Shown here one piece after another: positions 1 through 12,245 of a DNA stretch of 64,000 nucleotides. Source of the DNA: Erigeron canadensis (lineage: Eukaryota > Streptophyta > Magnoliopsida > Asterales > Asteraceae); assembly GCF_010389155.1 (NCBI RefSeq), contig NC_057768.1:27289966-27353965 (forward strand), in the 5' to 3' direction. How positions within the stretch are numbered: position 1 is the first letter of the stretch; the number at the start of each line of letters is the position of its first letter. Made by a program: the position numbers and the translations under genes. The notes under the pieces are model-generated. The model worked only from the letters and a program-made list of their open reading frames with translations. It was not told the origin of the DNA and searched no databases.

Positions 1-1757
1 CTTAGCCGTTTCAATTATCTACCCAGATTTCTAGTTCCATTTTATATATCTATGTACCATCTTTTGCTACTCTAGCAGCGAGGCTAGTTTGGCCCATCTT
101 TTGCTACTCTATCTTAGTCCACCAATTGTTGTGCCTCCAGCACAATTATTAGTTATTACCATTTCTAATTTCCTATCCAACATCATATAGCCAAATCGAT
201 AATACTATGATTTTGTGATTTTTTCATTCCAAATTTGTTTTTGTAAGTAGATAGAGATCAATGTTTTACCATTTGGAGCTCTTATTATTTTGAAATATTA
301 TAACAAGAAATGATGTTAAGTTCGAGTACAAAATTCTACCCATGATAAGTTAACTTGCTTTAAGACTTTATAGTACAACTACAATTATTTTTCTTTTTAA
401 TAGAACTACAATTCTACACTTAAACTACACGAATAAAATGTAATCTACAACTTCTACCCCCCCCCCCCCCCCTATAATTCCACATTCACAAATATAAAAA
501 AAAAGACCTGAACACAACCACACAGATAGATCATTTCAAAGTGAAAAGTTACATATGGGTAATTACACCATTCAACTCCTTTTAACTACATTATTATATA
601 TATTAAATGAAATAATCGATATACGATAAATCAAAATGCAATCTTCAAGTAGCTATTATTTTAAGTATATAGAGACTTATATTTATAGCACGTATATCAT
701 ATAGTTTAATCAAAAATATCAAGTTAAGTCAAAATTTTATAATTTTCATACTATATTAAACTTGCATTATCCGTATTTATACATGGCTAGGTTAAACATA
801 TTATATGTTAATTAAATACTTCTTTCAAACACTTCCCGTCGTTGTTACCTTTATATGTTGTCACCATTATCACCTCGCTGTTGTTTTTATCATCACCGCC
901 ATATTGTATGGGCCTGAGTCTAATATATACAAGGTAAGTTTCTTTGTTTACTTGTCAAGATCAAGAACACATGATCGATAAATATGCAGCTTTAAAGTAT
1001 CTTTTAGTAATTGTTTCTTTCGGCTACTATCACCTATATTTTTGGTACCAACTCTTACCGTTCTTTAGCATTTGTAGGTTTAGACTGCATATATTCATTA
1101 CATTTGAATCTACTCTAAACCATGTCCACTTTATATAGGTGCCGGTTATATCAATGCTAGCTAGAAACTCAATATGCGTATAAAGACAATAAAACAGTAA
1201 CTTGATTTCATTGAAAAGAAAACAAAAAATATTGCATTACGCATTGATAGAAACTTGTAACATGTGATACAGTAATAAAAAATGACAAACTATAAATATA
1301 TCGATGTGCACCTAAGTTAGACTAGAATATTTTTTAACTAACATATATAAAATTATATGTAACCACAGGTCATTTGTTGGACTTATATTAATTAGATTCT
1401 AAGATAAACATGTTGAAACATTCAAAAAGGATAAAGGATAATTGGACATATTTGATTTCTATAACTGAAACTGCCACTAGACAATTTCAAACTGTTTAAA
1501 CGCTAGATTAGACAAGAAGTTATTCGTTAAATAGCGCGTTACGAGCAATTCAAACAATACCGAGTGACAAATCACGTATCCGATACTCTTAATTATATAA
1601 AACGAGTTTCAAAATAAAACCACATTACTTGATAGTAGATACTACTATTAAAATATTTAAAATTAATTAGTAATTAATAGTTAATTTTATTGGTGAAAGT
1701 TATGTGGGTCGGGTTATGGTGGGTTTGGATCCACTCCGAAAATCATGGGGGTTTGCC
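1..1757. other. AT-rich intergenic DNA upstream of the helicase gene
   Basis: No gene is recognisable here. Short open frames at 944-1138 and 1690-1881 have low-complexity, hydrophobic translations and no family resemblance. A run of 16 C residues lies at 457-472. The last few hundred bases should hold the promoter of the SEN1-like gene. Confidence 0.6.
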
Positions 1758-1764
1758 TATAAAA
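1758..1764 (+). promoter_or_regulatory. Candidate TATA box of the SEN1-like gene
   Basis: A TATAAAA motif is followed about 30-60 bases later by a pyrimidine-rich stretch suitable for transcription start, then by a plausible leader-exon donor (CAG|GT at 1819-1823). Placement is by motif and spacing only; no transcript evidence is available. Confidence 0.4.
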
Positions 1765-1821
1765 CCTAATTCATTGTCTCTCCCCAAAACCCCCCCTCTC
1801 ATAACATTCATTCACTCCCAG

Positions 1822-2184
1822 GTCCGCTTTTTCTTTTTTCATTTTACACCTATACATATATATATATTTTTTAGTAAATAATATAGTTATATAAGTTACA
1901 TTAATCCACCTTACTTGAATTTAGCTTAGTTTACTTCAATCATGATTACTTTACATTAGATCTTAGTCTTAATAACATTATTAAATTCCCCATGTTTATT
2001 TGTTATATATATATATCCCGGTTAGCTCGTGTACATCTAAGTCAAAGACTCGTCTTCCTTGCCCATTTTATGTACTATATTATGTGTGTGATTGATGATT
2101 ATTCTGCTGTTTTATGCATTCGTAGTACTGTTTTTAAGTTCCCGAAATGAATTGCTTTTGAGTTACCGAAAATGTATGTATGTA

Positions 2185-2215
<31 letters not shown>

Positions 2216-2521
2216 TATTGCAAGTGAGTGTATAATGCTTTGTTTACGAATCACGGAATTTCGTGGTGTTTGAGAAAGTAATGAAGAAGACCATTATTTA
2301 AAGTTGTAGTTTTTATTCACCGTCTCTAATAGTTTTGAGGTTTTCGCTAGTTGCAGTCTTAGTAAATTTTGTTTTTCTTTCGTTAAACAAAATTGGAAAG
2401 TCTATTTATTCAAAAGATTTGAAGGGTTAAAGTGATAGTGGAGATTTATTTGTTTATGAGAAAAGCTATTGTTTGATCTTATGAACCTGCTAATGAGGAT
2501 AATGACTTTGCTTCATTGCAG
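1822..2521 (+). other. Probable 5'-UTR intron of the SEN1-like gene
   Basis: A donor CAG|GTCCGC at 1819-1827 pairs with an acceptor TTGCAG ending at 2521. The first in-frame ATG lies about 240 bases beyond the acceptor, so the first exon would be non-coding. The interval contains a TG/TA microsatellite at about 2180-2215. A spliced transcript read would settle it. Confidence 0.4.
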
Positions 2522-2726
2522 CCACAAAAGGCAGTCCCGTCAGTTCGTCACCTTTCAAGAATTCTAAATTTTGTTACAGTTTCCAGTAGTCCTCGGAGAA
2601 TAGTAATTAGACGTACATTTGCTCATACATTTTGTGTTTTGGGCTTTCATTCAGTCTTCCAGTCCATTTAAAGGAACGACCCTGGTACTAGCTCTGTTCT
2701 TGAATAGGAAGAAGGTGGATGGTTTG

Positions 2727-2774
2727 ATGAAGGTGGTATAAGTGAGTAGATTCATGAATGAAAGTAATGAGTAG
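2727..2774 (+). promoter_or_regulatory. Two short uORFs before the SEN1-like start codon
   Basis: A four-codon uORF (ATG at 2727, stop at 2739-2741) and a six-codon uORF (ATG at 2754, stop at 2772-2774) precede or overlap the main ATG at 2758. They arise inside an imperfect tandem duplication: the stretch starting ATGAAGGTG at 2727 is echoed by ATGAAAGTA at 2758, and both continue into GAGTAGATT and ATGAAT. The arrangement could lower main-frame initiation or shift it to the next in-frame ATG at 2767. That is inference from leader structure. Confidence 0.5.
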
Positions 2775-5700
2775 ATTTATGAATAAAAGTGATCGTAATA
2801 TGGTTACGAATGGTGATAGTGAAAAAGGTGAAAATAGTAACCAAGAAGATTCTGTCATAGCTCCTAGTCCCGCAAGACGAAGATTGGTTCGAGGGGCTGA
2901 AGCAACCCATGCTTTAAAGCTTGCAACTGATCCTGGAAAACGACCCAAGGCTGACCAACAAAAGGAAATGATGTTGGGTAAAAAGCGTAGCCGACAAACA
3001 ATGTTTCTTAATTTAGAAGATGTTAAGCAAGCAACACCTAAAACTTCAACCCCTAAAAGGCCGAACTTCTTACCACCCATCACAGCGCGTGTCCCGAGAG
3101 AGTCACAGCCTATTCTTGACAATGGAGAAAAGGTGATGGAGGATGCAAAACAGGTTGACGAGTCATGCAATGAAGAAAACAATTACGTAGAGTCTAATGG
3201 TACCAAATCTGAATGTAATGATGATGACGACGACGACGATGATGATGATTTTGATTTAAGACCTGTAACCCGTACTAAAAGGACAAGTAGTGGGACGAAT
3301 CTTGCTGCCGAGGATAAACTTTTTTCAGATCATAGGCAGCGTTTATTGAAGCAGCCAGCCGATTTAAGGCAGATGAAGAATCCACACGCTCCTATTAAAA
3401 AACCTCCTTTAATCAGTCAAAACCCTATTGATTCCAAAACAGGATTTAAAAGGCTTCCTTCAAGGAAACCAGCAACTGCGACCGCTCAGTATCAGGATAC
3501 ATCAGTCGAGCGTCTTCATCGTGAGGTGACCAATGAAAAGTTCTGGCGGCATCCAGGTCTGAATTTTTTACAGTTGTTACTAAAATTTGATATATCTAGT
3601 GTGAGTTTGATTACATAGTTGTGTTGAAATATATAGTCGTGGATTCTTTTGAAGGTTTGAGGGTTACAAGACAGAAAGTTACACTATTTTGACCCTTAAT
3701 CCTTTTAGACCAAAGCGGAAACCTCGTGTTTGCAAAAATCTAAGTACACACTCAAATGGTAATGGGATCGACTTGTGTTTTTAAATAAAAACAAACTGTA
3801 AAGCTGGTTGCCTGGTTAGCCTAAGTGTCCCCCCTTTTTTGTTTTCTACCAAAAATTATCTTTTCTGGTCATTCTTATGCAATCAAAGAAAAGTAGAGAA
3901 ATATCGTGGTGAATTTTGAAATTATATTCCAAAAAATGACGGTGTACTTCATAAAAGGCAAGTCTATTTTTGCTAGATCATATTAGAAGTGGCAAAATGG
4001 GTTGGAAGGATCTGGTGGATCTGGTAATACATCATAACAGGGTCAAGTAAGAATGGGCAGTTTTTGCTCTGGGATAGGTTGGGTTCTGTTGACCTGAAAC
4101 ATTATTTGTTGGAAATTCTTTTACAAAAACACTTTTAAATAGTTAGTGATTATATTTACTCACAATATTGGCTGCTAAAAATTATTCTGTATGATATTCT
4201 ATGCAAAAAAGTATACTTTGAGATGACTTTCGACTTCCTTATGCCCGTTTCAGATTAAACATAACCCTAAGTGGCTTGAAATCTCCACCTAGAATCATTT
4301 GGTTTATATCAGTGGTGGAGTTTAAGTATTTGACAGAGTTCAATCTTATTACTTGTGGTCTTGCAAACTGGTGGTCTTGTTTTTTGGCATTATGTTTCTT
4401 TTCTTTTGTATGCGTCTTTGTATGTTGTCAGTTTGTCCTCCAACTTGACGCAATATTTTTGTGCCTTCTATTACACGTCATGAATAGATGAACCTGAAAG
4501 AAAGATTGTTCTAATTCAACATCACTTGACTCTTGTGATGCTCACGCTAGGAGGATTAAAGGATAAGTGATTCAGCGAGGAAAGAGTTTATGCGGTAGGA
4601 TTTGGAAAGAAAACAATAAAGGAGCCATACCAGTTACCAATGGGATCAGTAGTGACCATTATAGGTTCCTGATTATAAATGACATCATCATGCAATTGCA
4701 TCTTTGTTTCATTGAAGAATGCATACATATTATTGCTTAGGAGTTGGTATTTCACTTGTTTTACTTGCTAATGATTATTCTTCGATTTGCCGCTAATGAT
4801 TTAGGGTTAATACAAAATACAATTCACAATATAACAACTGTGATTGTATTAGTTATTGAATGAATGGTAATGTTTGTATTGCTCAGGCCCATGCATAGCA
4901 AGGGGATCCCTGCACTTTCATGTGGCGGAGTCCAATTTTCACACGAGTCTGTTGATCGGAAGAAATTTTTTTCGTTTTTTGTAGTAGTGAGCTATTATCT
5001 GTACCATCTCTTACAGACAGCTCGTTTTACCATACTAACATAGTTAGCTTAGCATGTGGTTATTTCCATTTGTATGTGGAGACTTTTAGTATTAACGTAG
5101 TATTTCAGCTTCTATATTAGTGTCTGTTGTGGACATTGTTTTCTATAATGTAATAAAAAAACTTAAAATTTTTGGACATCCAGAGGAGGCGGAGCTGCAA
5201 TGTGTTCCTGGAAGTTTTGAGTCAGTAGAAGAATATGTTCGAGTTTTCGAGCCTTTGCTTTTTGAGGAATGTCGGGCACAGCTCTACAGTACCTGGGAGG
5301 AACAAACTGAAGCAGCTTCTAGAGACATGCATACGATGGTTCGCATAAAAAACATTGAGAGGCGAGAAAGAGGTATATCTGTTATGTGTGTTTGTATGTG
5401 TATATCAGTGTATTCTGTTCTTATCTTATATGTGATCACAGGATGGTACGATGTGATACTTCTACCTACCAATGAATGCAGATGGAATTTTAAAGAGGGC
5501 GAGGTTGCAGTTCTTTCAGCCCCTAGACCTGGAACAGGTTTGTTTATGTATATTAAAGTTTTATTAGATATATCTTTTTATCAGGCTACTGAATAAATCT
5601 CTGTTGTAAAGCAGTCAGATCTAAGAGAACAATTACGGAGGACCCTGAGGTCAGTGGGCGTGTAGCTGGTACTGTAAGGCGTCACATACCGGTAGACACC

Positions 5701-8700
5701 CGTGATCCTAGAGGGTTTGTCCTTCATTTTTATGTCGGGGATTCTTATGATCCGAACAGGTTCAAATTTTTACGCCCTTGCTATAATTAACAAAATCTTG
5801 TAATATATCCAATATACTTAATTAAGATTTTTCCTGTATCTAAAATTTATAGCCAGGCTGATGATGACCACATTTTAAGAAAGTTAAACCCTAAGGGGGT
5901 CTGGTTTCTAATCTTTCTTGGCACACTTGCTACAACCCAAAGAGAATATCTTGCATTGCATGCATTTCGTAGACTCAATTCACAGGTGGGTTCTGTAATA
6001 TGCAAATATGAGAAAAAGGATGGCATGGGTGGGTTGGATAACAGGTTGAAACAGGCCGATACAGATTGATTGCTGAAAACACTTTTTATCCGACAACTGA
6101 TCTTTAACTAATGAACGATACCATGTCAAATCCTGTTACACAAGTTCTATTGTTCTGAGTCTGTTGTTTTTCAAATAGTTTTTTTGTGCATTAAGAATAC
6201 ATTTTGGGTGTCTTTCAGCTCATATTCTTTTTTATTTAAATCGGCCCATTTAAATAGCTTGACATTGCTACCTCTGTAGAGAATTATCATCTGTTTCTAT
6301 AATGATTTGTTGAATATTATTTTCTGTAGATGCAAACCGCGATCCTTCAGCCAAGTCCAGAGCAGTTCCCGAATTATGAAGAACAGGCACCTTCCATGCC
6401 TGAATGTTTTACAACAAACTTTGTCGATCATATTTACAGGACCTTCAATGGACCCCAGTTATCGGCAATCCACTGGGCTGCAATGCATACGGCTGCCGGT
6501 ACAACCAGTGGTTTAGCAAAACGACAAGATCCATGGCCCTTCACTCTAGTCCAAGGTCCACCTGGAACAGGAAAGACTCATACTGTATGGGGAATGCTTA
6601 ATGTTATTCATCTAGTTCAGTATCAACATTACTATACTGCATTACTTAAAAAACTTGCACCTGAAAGCTACAAACAAGCAACCGAGAGCCTTTCTTTAGA
6701 AAACGCCCCAAGTGGGTCAATAGAGCAGGTTCTCCAGAGTATGGATCAGAATCTGTTTCGGACCCTTCATAAACTTTGCCCAAAACCAAGAATGCTCGTT
6801 TGTGCACCTTCAAACGCAGCAACCGATGAGCTGCTCACGCGTGTCCTTGAACGTGGATTCATTGATGGTGAGATGAAGGTTTACAGACCTGATGTGGCCC
6901 GTGTAGGGGTTGATACTCAAACACGGGCAGCTCAGGCCGTTTCAGTTGAACGTAGAACTGAGCAGCTTCTGGTCAAGAGTCGTGAGGAAGTTCATGGGTG
7001 GTTGCACCAATTAAGAGGGCGTGAAGCTCAGTTGTCTCAGGAAATTGCATCCCTTCAAAGGCAACTTAATGTTGCAGCTTATGCAGGTCGGTCCCAAGGG
7101 TCTGTTGGTGTGGACCCTGATGTTCTTATGGCCCGTGATCAGAACCGTGACTCATTGTTACAACATCTTGCAGCTGTGGTTGAGAGTAGAGATAAAGTTC
7201 TAGTAGAAATGTCTCGCCTATTAATAATAGAAGGCAAGTTTCGTGGAGGGAACAACTTTAACATAGATGAAGCTCGGGCTAGTCTAGAGGCGAGTTTTGC
7301 AAATGAGGCTGAAATCGTTTTCACTACAGTTTCGAGCAGTGGTCGAAGGCTTTTCTCACGGCTAACCCATGGCTTTGATATGGTGGTCATTGATGAAGCG
7401 GCTCAAGCCAGTGAAGTAGGTGTTCTTCCACCACTGGCTCTCGGTGCGGCCCGGTGTGTTCTTGTTGGGGATCCACAACAGCTTCCCGCAACTGTCATCA
7501 GTAAGGCAGCAGGGACGTTGTTATACAGTCGAAGTTTGTTTGAAAGATTTCAGCAAGCGGGTTGCCCTACAATTTTGCTATCTGTGCAGTATCGTATGCA
7601 TCCCCAGATTAGAGATTTTCCATCTCGATATTTCTACCAAGGACGCCTTACTGATAGCGAAAGTATTACCAATTTGCCCGATGAGCATTACTATAAAGAC
7701 CCGTTACTCAGACCTTATATCTTTTATGATATCACCCATGGACGGGAATCACACCGTGGTGGGTCGGCTTCTTTTCAAAATATACATGAAGCGCAGTTCT
7801 GTCTTCGACTATATGAACATTTACAGAAAAAAGTCAAGAGTTTGGGTATGGGGAAAGTGTCGGTGGGCATAATCACACCATATAAGCTGCAATTGAAATG
7901 CATCCAACGTGAGTTTGAGGACGTATTGAATTCTGAAGATGGGAAGGATCTCTATATAAATACGGTGGATGCTTTCCAAGGACAAGAACGTGATGTAATT
8001 ATTATGTCATGTGTGCGTGCAGCGGGCCATGGTGTTGGCTTTGTAGCTGATATTCGGCGGATGAATGTTGCTCTCACGCGCGCAAAAAGGGGACTTTGGG
8101 TATGAGTTTTGCAATCTAACAATATAACGTAGTGGTTACAATTGGGCTGGTTGGGTAAATGGTTGAGAATGGGTTTTGGTATAAGCGATTAAAGTTTTTG
8201 TGTGTTTAAGTGGGCCAGCTTGAACTCAATCACTTTGTCTTGTAAGTGTTTCAACATCCTATATACCAACTAATGCCTACTGTGATCACACAAATGAGCT
8301 TATATCCTCGATAATACTAATATGATTTCTTAAGCAAAATGATTCATGAAGTTTTATGCATTATAGATACGGACTTTTTGCCCATTTAATGCTTTGATCT
8401 ATTTCTTTTTTAAGTTATTTTACTTGTTTGACCCATTAGTGACAAAACATAACCTAATTGATCCAGTCATAAGTAGATGGATTGAAATTGCCAACTGTAG
8501 TTTCTTCCTTACTTTCTATATGGGAGCATATTCGTTTGGTGCTAAATTGTTCCCGATATTTGATGTAGGTGATGGGAAATGCGAGTGCCCTGGTTCAATC
8601 AGAGGATTGGGCTGCCCTAATTGCAGATGCAAAGGCTAGAGAATGTTACATGGACATGGATTCGCTTCCGAAAGAATTCCTGGCGGCATCCAAGGTGGAA

Positions 8701-9336
8701 CCACCATCCTATGGCCCACCACCGACTAAGTTCTCTAATGCAAGGGGTTATGTGAAGTCTGGATCCAGACAGAGACCATACGAGCATATGGAATCTAGGG
8801 TTGGAACATCATCAGGAGATGAAGATAAAGTTAAGTCATCGTCCACATCAAGAAATGCGAGTTATCGACCCTTTGAGCCATCACCTAGCGACGAGAATAA
8901 AAGAAATTCATTTCCAGCATCGAGAAATGCAAGTTATCGACCCTTTGAGCCACCATCAGGCGATGAAGATAAAGTAAACTCATCTTCAACATCAAGAAAT
9001 GCGAGTTATCGACCCTTTGAGCCACCATCAGGAGATGATAAAATAAACTCATCGTCCACATCAAGAAATGCAATCTATCGACCATTTGAGCCATCATCAG
9101 GTGATGAAGATAAAATAAACCAGTCGTCCACATCAATAAAGGCAAATTATCGACCCTTTGAGCCACAATCAGGAGATGAAAATCAAATAAGCTCGTCTTC
9201 CATTTCAAGATATGCGAGTTATCAACCCTTTGAGCCAAAATTGGAGAATCTCATGGATGAATCTGATCGGCCCCTAGATCCCTGGCAATACAAGAGACAA
9301 AACGCAAATGGGGTTGCAGGAAAGAGACAACCATAA
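2758..9336 (+). CDS. SEN1-like superfamily 1 helicase
   Basis: Coding exons, read from splice sites and frame, are 2758-3556, 5184-5372, 5442-5537, 5615-5759, 5853-5985, 6330-8099 and 8569-9336, giving about 1299 residues. An in-frame TGA at 2755-2757 makes ATG 2758 the first possible start. The N-terminal third is basic and low complexity, with a run of ten Asp at about 3228-3250. The conserved core follows: Walker A GPPGTGKT (about residues 530-537), Walker B DEAAQ (about 808), GDPQQLPAT, YRMHP (about 875), DAFQGQERD (about 1000) and MNVALTRAKRGLWVMGN across the last splice. These are Upf1-like SF1 motifs, closest to plant SEN1-like proteins (yeast Sen1: transcription termination, R-loop removal, RNA surveillance). 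The role here is inferred from family. The C-terminal tail carries a species-variable repeat. The family is certain; the exact N-terminus is less so. Confidence 0.92.
8840..9240 (+). repeat. In-frame tandem repeat in the helicase C-terminal tail
   Basis: Six imperfect units of about 60-66 bases encode variants of S-x-Y-R/Q-P-F-E-P followed by an acidic/Ser stretch (SGDEDK, SSTSRN). The YRPFEP core recurs five times; the last unit reads YQPFEP. The units keep the reading frame, so length changes occurred in multiples of three. The antisense frame is also open over the array (8885-9238), which follows from the repeat and is not a gene. The Ser-rich, acidic composition suggests a disordered tail, possibly phosphorylated. 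Confidence 0.85.
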
Positions 9337-10323
9337 ATTTGTTTCCAGAGGTTGTCCAAGATTTCATATCAAACCCTAAACCTCCAACCCGGACCCAAAC
9401 ACCGAACACCAAACCCTGAACCCCGTTAGTGGGGCTTATAAGTTGTGCGCATGAGTACCAATGATCTTAAAGTTGCCTGAAAACAGGCAATGAATGCCAG
9501 CCTTCATTCGTTCCATAAAAGTGAAGAGCTACGAGGTTAATCTGTTTTGACATACCATACAGCCTCTTAATCCAGGACCAAGTCGAAAAGGTTCAATATT
9601 ATTTTCCTGCAATTTTTTTTGTTCACTGTATTCATGGACTGCATGATCTTGTCAAGTTTTTATCATTTGATGACATGCAGACTTATGATGATAGATTGAT
9701 AGGCTTTTGCATATTAAAGAAACAAAATATAGGGTGGTTCTGCTGATTAATTTAATAGGCATATTGGGAAAAATTGTGGTATACTTTTTTTGTATAGGGA
9801 GATGAGGGGTTGGTGTTGATCAAGTGAAAGTTATTTACAGATTTACTCATTCTCTATTTTGTTCTGTACACATATATATGTATATGAGGCATATTACCTA
9901 TTTACCTTTATGCCTGGATAACTGGCTCATTATCGATCTTCCATCAAGGCTAACCATCGCATCCAGAATGTTACACATTATTTATCTGAAGTCCTTTAAT
10001 TTTGTTAGTTTAACCTCTTTATATGTATGTGTACTCATGATTAAAATTTAGCAACAGTAGTATAATAAAACAACTCATTAAGTTTAAGCATTATTTTTTT
10101 CTACTTGATCTATGTGACTAATTTCTATTATCACTTCTTGATATGTATAATATTTTAAGGGCTAAACATCCCTGCTGTTGATTTGCATGGATATTTTAAA
10201 CATCTGAAAAGTTGAAGTCAACTTTGAAATGAATCTCACAAACAAATATATGAAAATTATCATTTCTAATTATCATATTTCCAAGTTTACTTTTTCTTTT
10301 AAAAAGTAAATAAATTCATCACT

Positions 10324-10325
<2 letters not shown>
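9337..10325. other. 3' UTR of the helicase gene and intergenic DNA
   Basis: The first several hundred bases after the stop are probably 3' UTR. No further coding frame, RNA gene or clear transposon is visible up to the T tract at 10326. Confidence 0.5.
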
Positions 10326-10361
<36 letters not shown>

Positions 10362-11445
10362 TGCAAATCTTATTGATAAGAACTTCGACAAAATATCGAA
10401 GTAGTAAGCTATTACATCAAATATATAGGACTATTACACCATAAAGACCACGACAAGTTAACCTTCTTACAACGAAAGGATAGCCATAAAAAAGACATTG
10501 AGACAATAGAATTAAAGACATCTTCTTCCGTTAACATCTCTTTCTCAAAGACCACGTTATTTCGATGTTTTCATATGGACCACCAACACACAAAACATAT
10601 TGCCTCAATCAACTTTTTGTAGTGATCAGTCGCATTACTAGATGAGATCCACTCTAATGTGTCAACAAGTTCAGCTACACGAACGTCGAGTGTAGCCAAG
10701 ATCTAATACGATTCCAAATCTCTTTTGCAAACTTACAAAATCCAAAAATGTGTGAGGTGATTTCAACTTCATTTGTGCAAAATGGACACCTGATTGTAGC
10801 AACATCAATTCCACGATCAAAGAGATTCATCCTTGTTGATAGGGCATCTCTCAAAAGTCTCCATACAAATATGTTAAATCTTTTTGGTAACATAAGAGTT
10901 CCATCTCGTGCGTGAAGAAGACACTGACAATGTTGAGCGATCAATAAAATATTTTAAGTTTCTCACTGTGAAGTTATTTGTCCCATTCAAGTTCCATTTC
11001 CATGTATCATTAAGCTGTGTGGTACAAGGCGTTACCAAGTACGCCTACAAGTGGTCCCACACATAACACGTCTCCTTCATTCGTCCATTTTATCACACCC
11101 ATTCAATTTTTTTTAAAGAACGCCCCTCGGGGCACTGTTCTGAGCGTTTCCGGGGCGTTCTAGGGCGTTTCAGGACGTTCTGAGGGAGAAAAAGTGAAAT
11201 TAAAAGAGAAGAAACGTCTTGCTCCGTTCAACCTTATTTGTTGACAGTGGTATCCTTTCAATGACCTTCATCATTTCATTAAACTCGCTAGTCTCGTGCC
11301 CATCACGTAATGGTCGGCGCCAATCCCAAGCCCAATCACCATGAATCAATCGTTGGCTGAGCTTGCTAGTAGGAGCTCCATCTATTGCATATACTCGTGG
11401 GAATCTCGTTGATAGAATCTGGTCTCCAACCCAGATATCCCCCCA
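10326..11445 (-). mobile_element. 5'-truncated LINE (non-LTR retrotransposon), interrupted
   Basis: The long T tract at 10326-10359 is the complement of a poly(A) tail, so the element lies on the minus strand. Frame fragments read upward: 11442 to about 11225 (DIWVGDQILS, RFPRVYAI, WDWRRPLRDG), about 11020 to 10895 (LNDTWKWNLNGTNNFTVRNL) and 10945 to 10675 (KRFNIFVWRLLRDAL, CPFCTNEVEITSHIFGFC). This is the region after the reverse transcriptase plus the zf-RVT zinc-binding segment of plant LINEs. A one-base frameshift near 10885 and a foreign insert at about 11030-11220 break it, and no reverse transcriptase core remains. It is an inactive relic. Confidence 0.85.
11030..11220. mobile_element. 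Non-LINE insert splitting the LINE reading frame
   Basis: Between two collinear pieces of LINE coding sequence lies about 190 bases with different composition: a T-rich stretch, then repeated GGGCGTTCT / GAACGCCCC motifs in both orientations (11116-11185). The size and inverted motifs fit a small DNA element nested in the LINE, but exact ends and target duplications were not found, so the class is open. Confidence 0.45.
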
Positions 11446-12213
11446 AAACTAACGTCATTACCATTACCGACTTGTCTTTTAGTTTAGTTTATGAATCAAA
11501 CTAACGTCATTATTTAGAATCTTCTGTTTAAGTTTAGTTCATTACCAAATTCTTCGTTATGCAGCAGCACTGACTTAATCAGATGGACATGCAACCAATT
11601 GAAACTCATAATTGCTTATAACAATCTTTTATTTTTTTTAAAATTATTATTTAATCTTGAGTATAAAGAAAATTAAACTTAACTGGAGAATATATGTTCA
11701 ACTAAATATGAATAAATAATCTATTGGTTATTTCAACCGACCTGTTGGTTTCTATAATATCCTAATTTTTCTTTTGAAAAGCGTGAATTATTTGCTCGCA
11801 ACAGGGGATCTAGTTTACGTAACCAATAATCATCTCTAATATATGTAGAAGGATCTTAACTTTTGAGATTTTTAAAAACCGCAATGTTAATAAAAAAAGA
11901 TATATCTACCAATATATATATAACAAGGTGATAAATTCATTCCTAAACAAATAAGAACCCTTGGATGAATTCCATCTTTGATTTAGAACCATTAGATCAA
12001 ATTTAATTATTTTATCTTTCTTAAATGACAATATTAATACTTATACTTTTTATGATTATACAAAAAATACCCCTTTAAATTTAATTTTATACCCCTTTAA
12101 ATTTAATTTTACACTTTTTGGTTTTCCATCACAAATTTACACTTTTTACCCAATAATTTTAATTATTATATATTCAATATATTAATATATTGAGTAGCTA
12201 ATATATATCTGAA

Positions 12214-12245
12214 CTAGATTAATACCCGAATAATACGCGGGAAAC
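12214..12245 (-). mobile_element. Helitron-like 3' terminus (minus strand)
   Basis: On the minus strand a GC hairpin (CCCGCGTATTATTCGGG) is followed eight bases later by CTAG and then T. Plant Helitrons end in a short hairpin a few bases before CTRR, inserted next to T. The body would extend to higher coordinates, but its 5' TC end was not identified. Confidence 0.5.

Noticed and set aside
2688..3182. 164-codon open frame on the minus strand
   Set aside because: It is antisense to exon 1 of the SEN1-like gene, which is supported by splicing and family similarity; the antisense product resembles nothing.
4276..4491. Cys-rich hydrophobic 71-codon frame
   Set aside because: It lies within the 3557-5183 intron, has no family resemblance and low-complexity composition.
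8885..9238. 117-codon minus-strand open frame
   Set aside because: It is a by-product of the in-frame tandem repeat of the helicase tail, read on the other strand.
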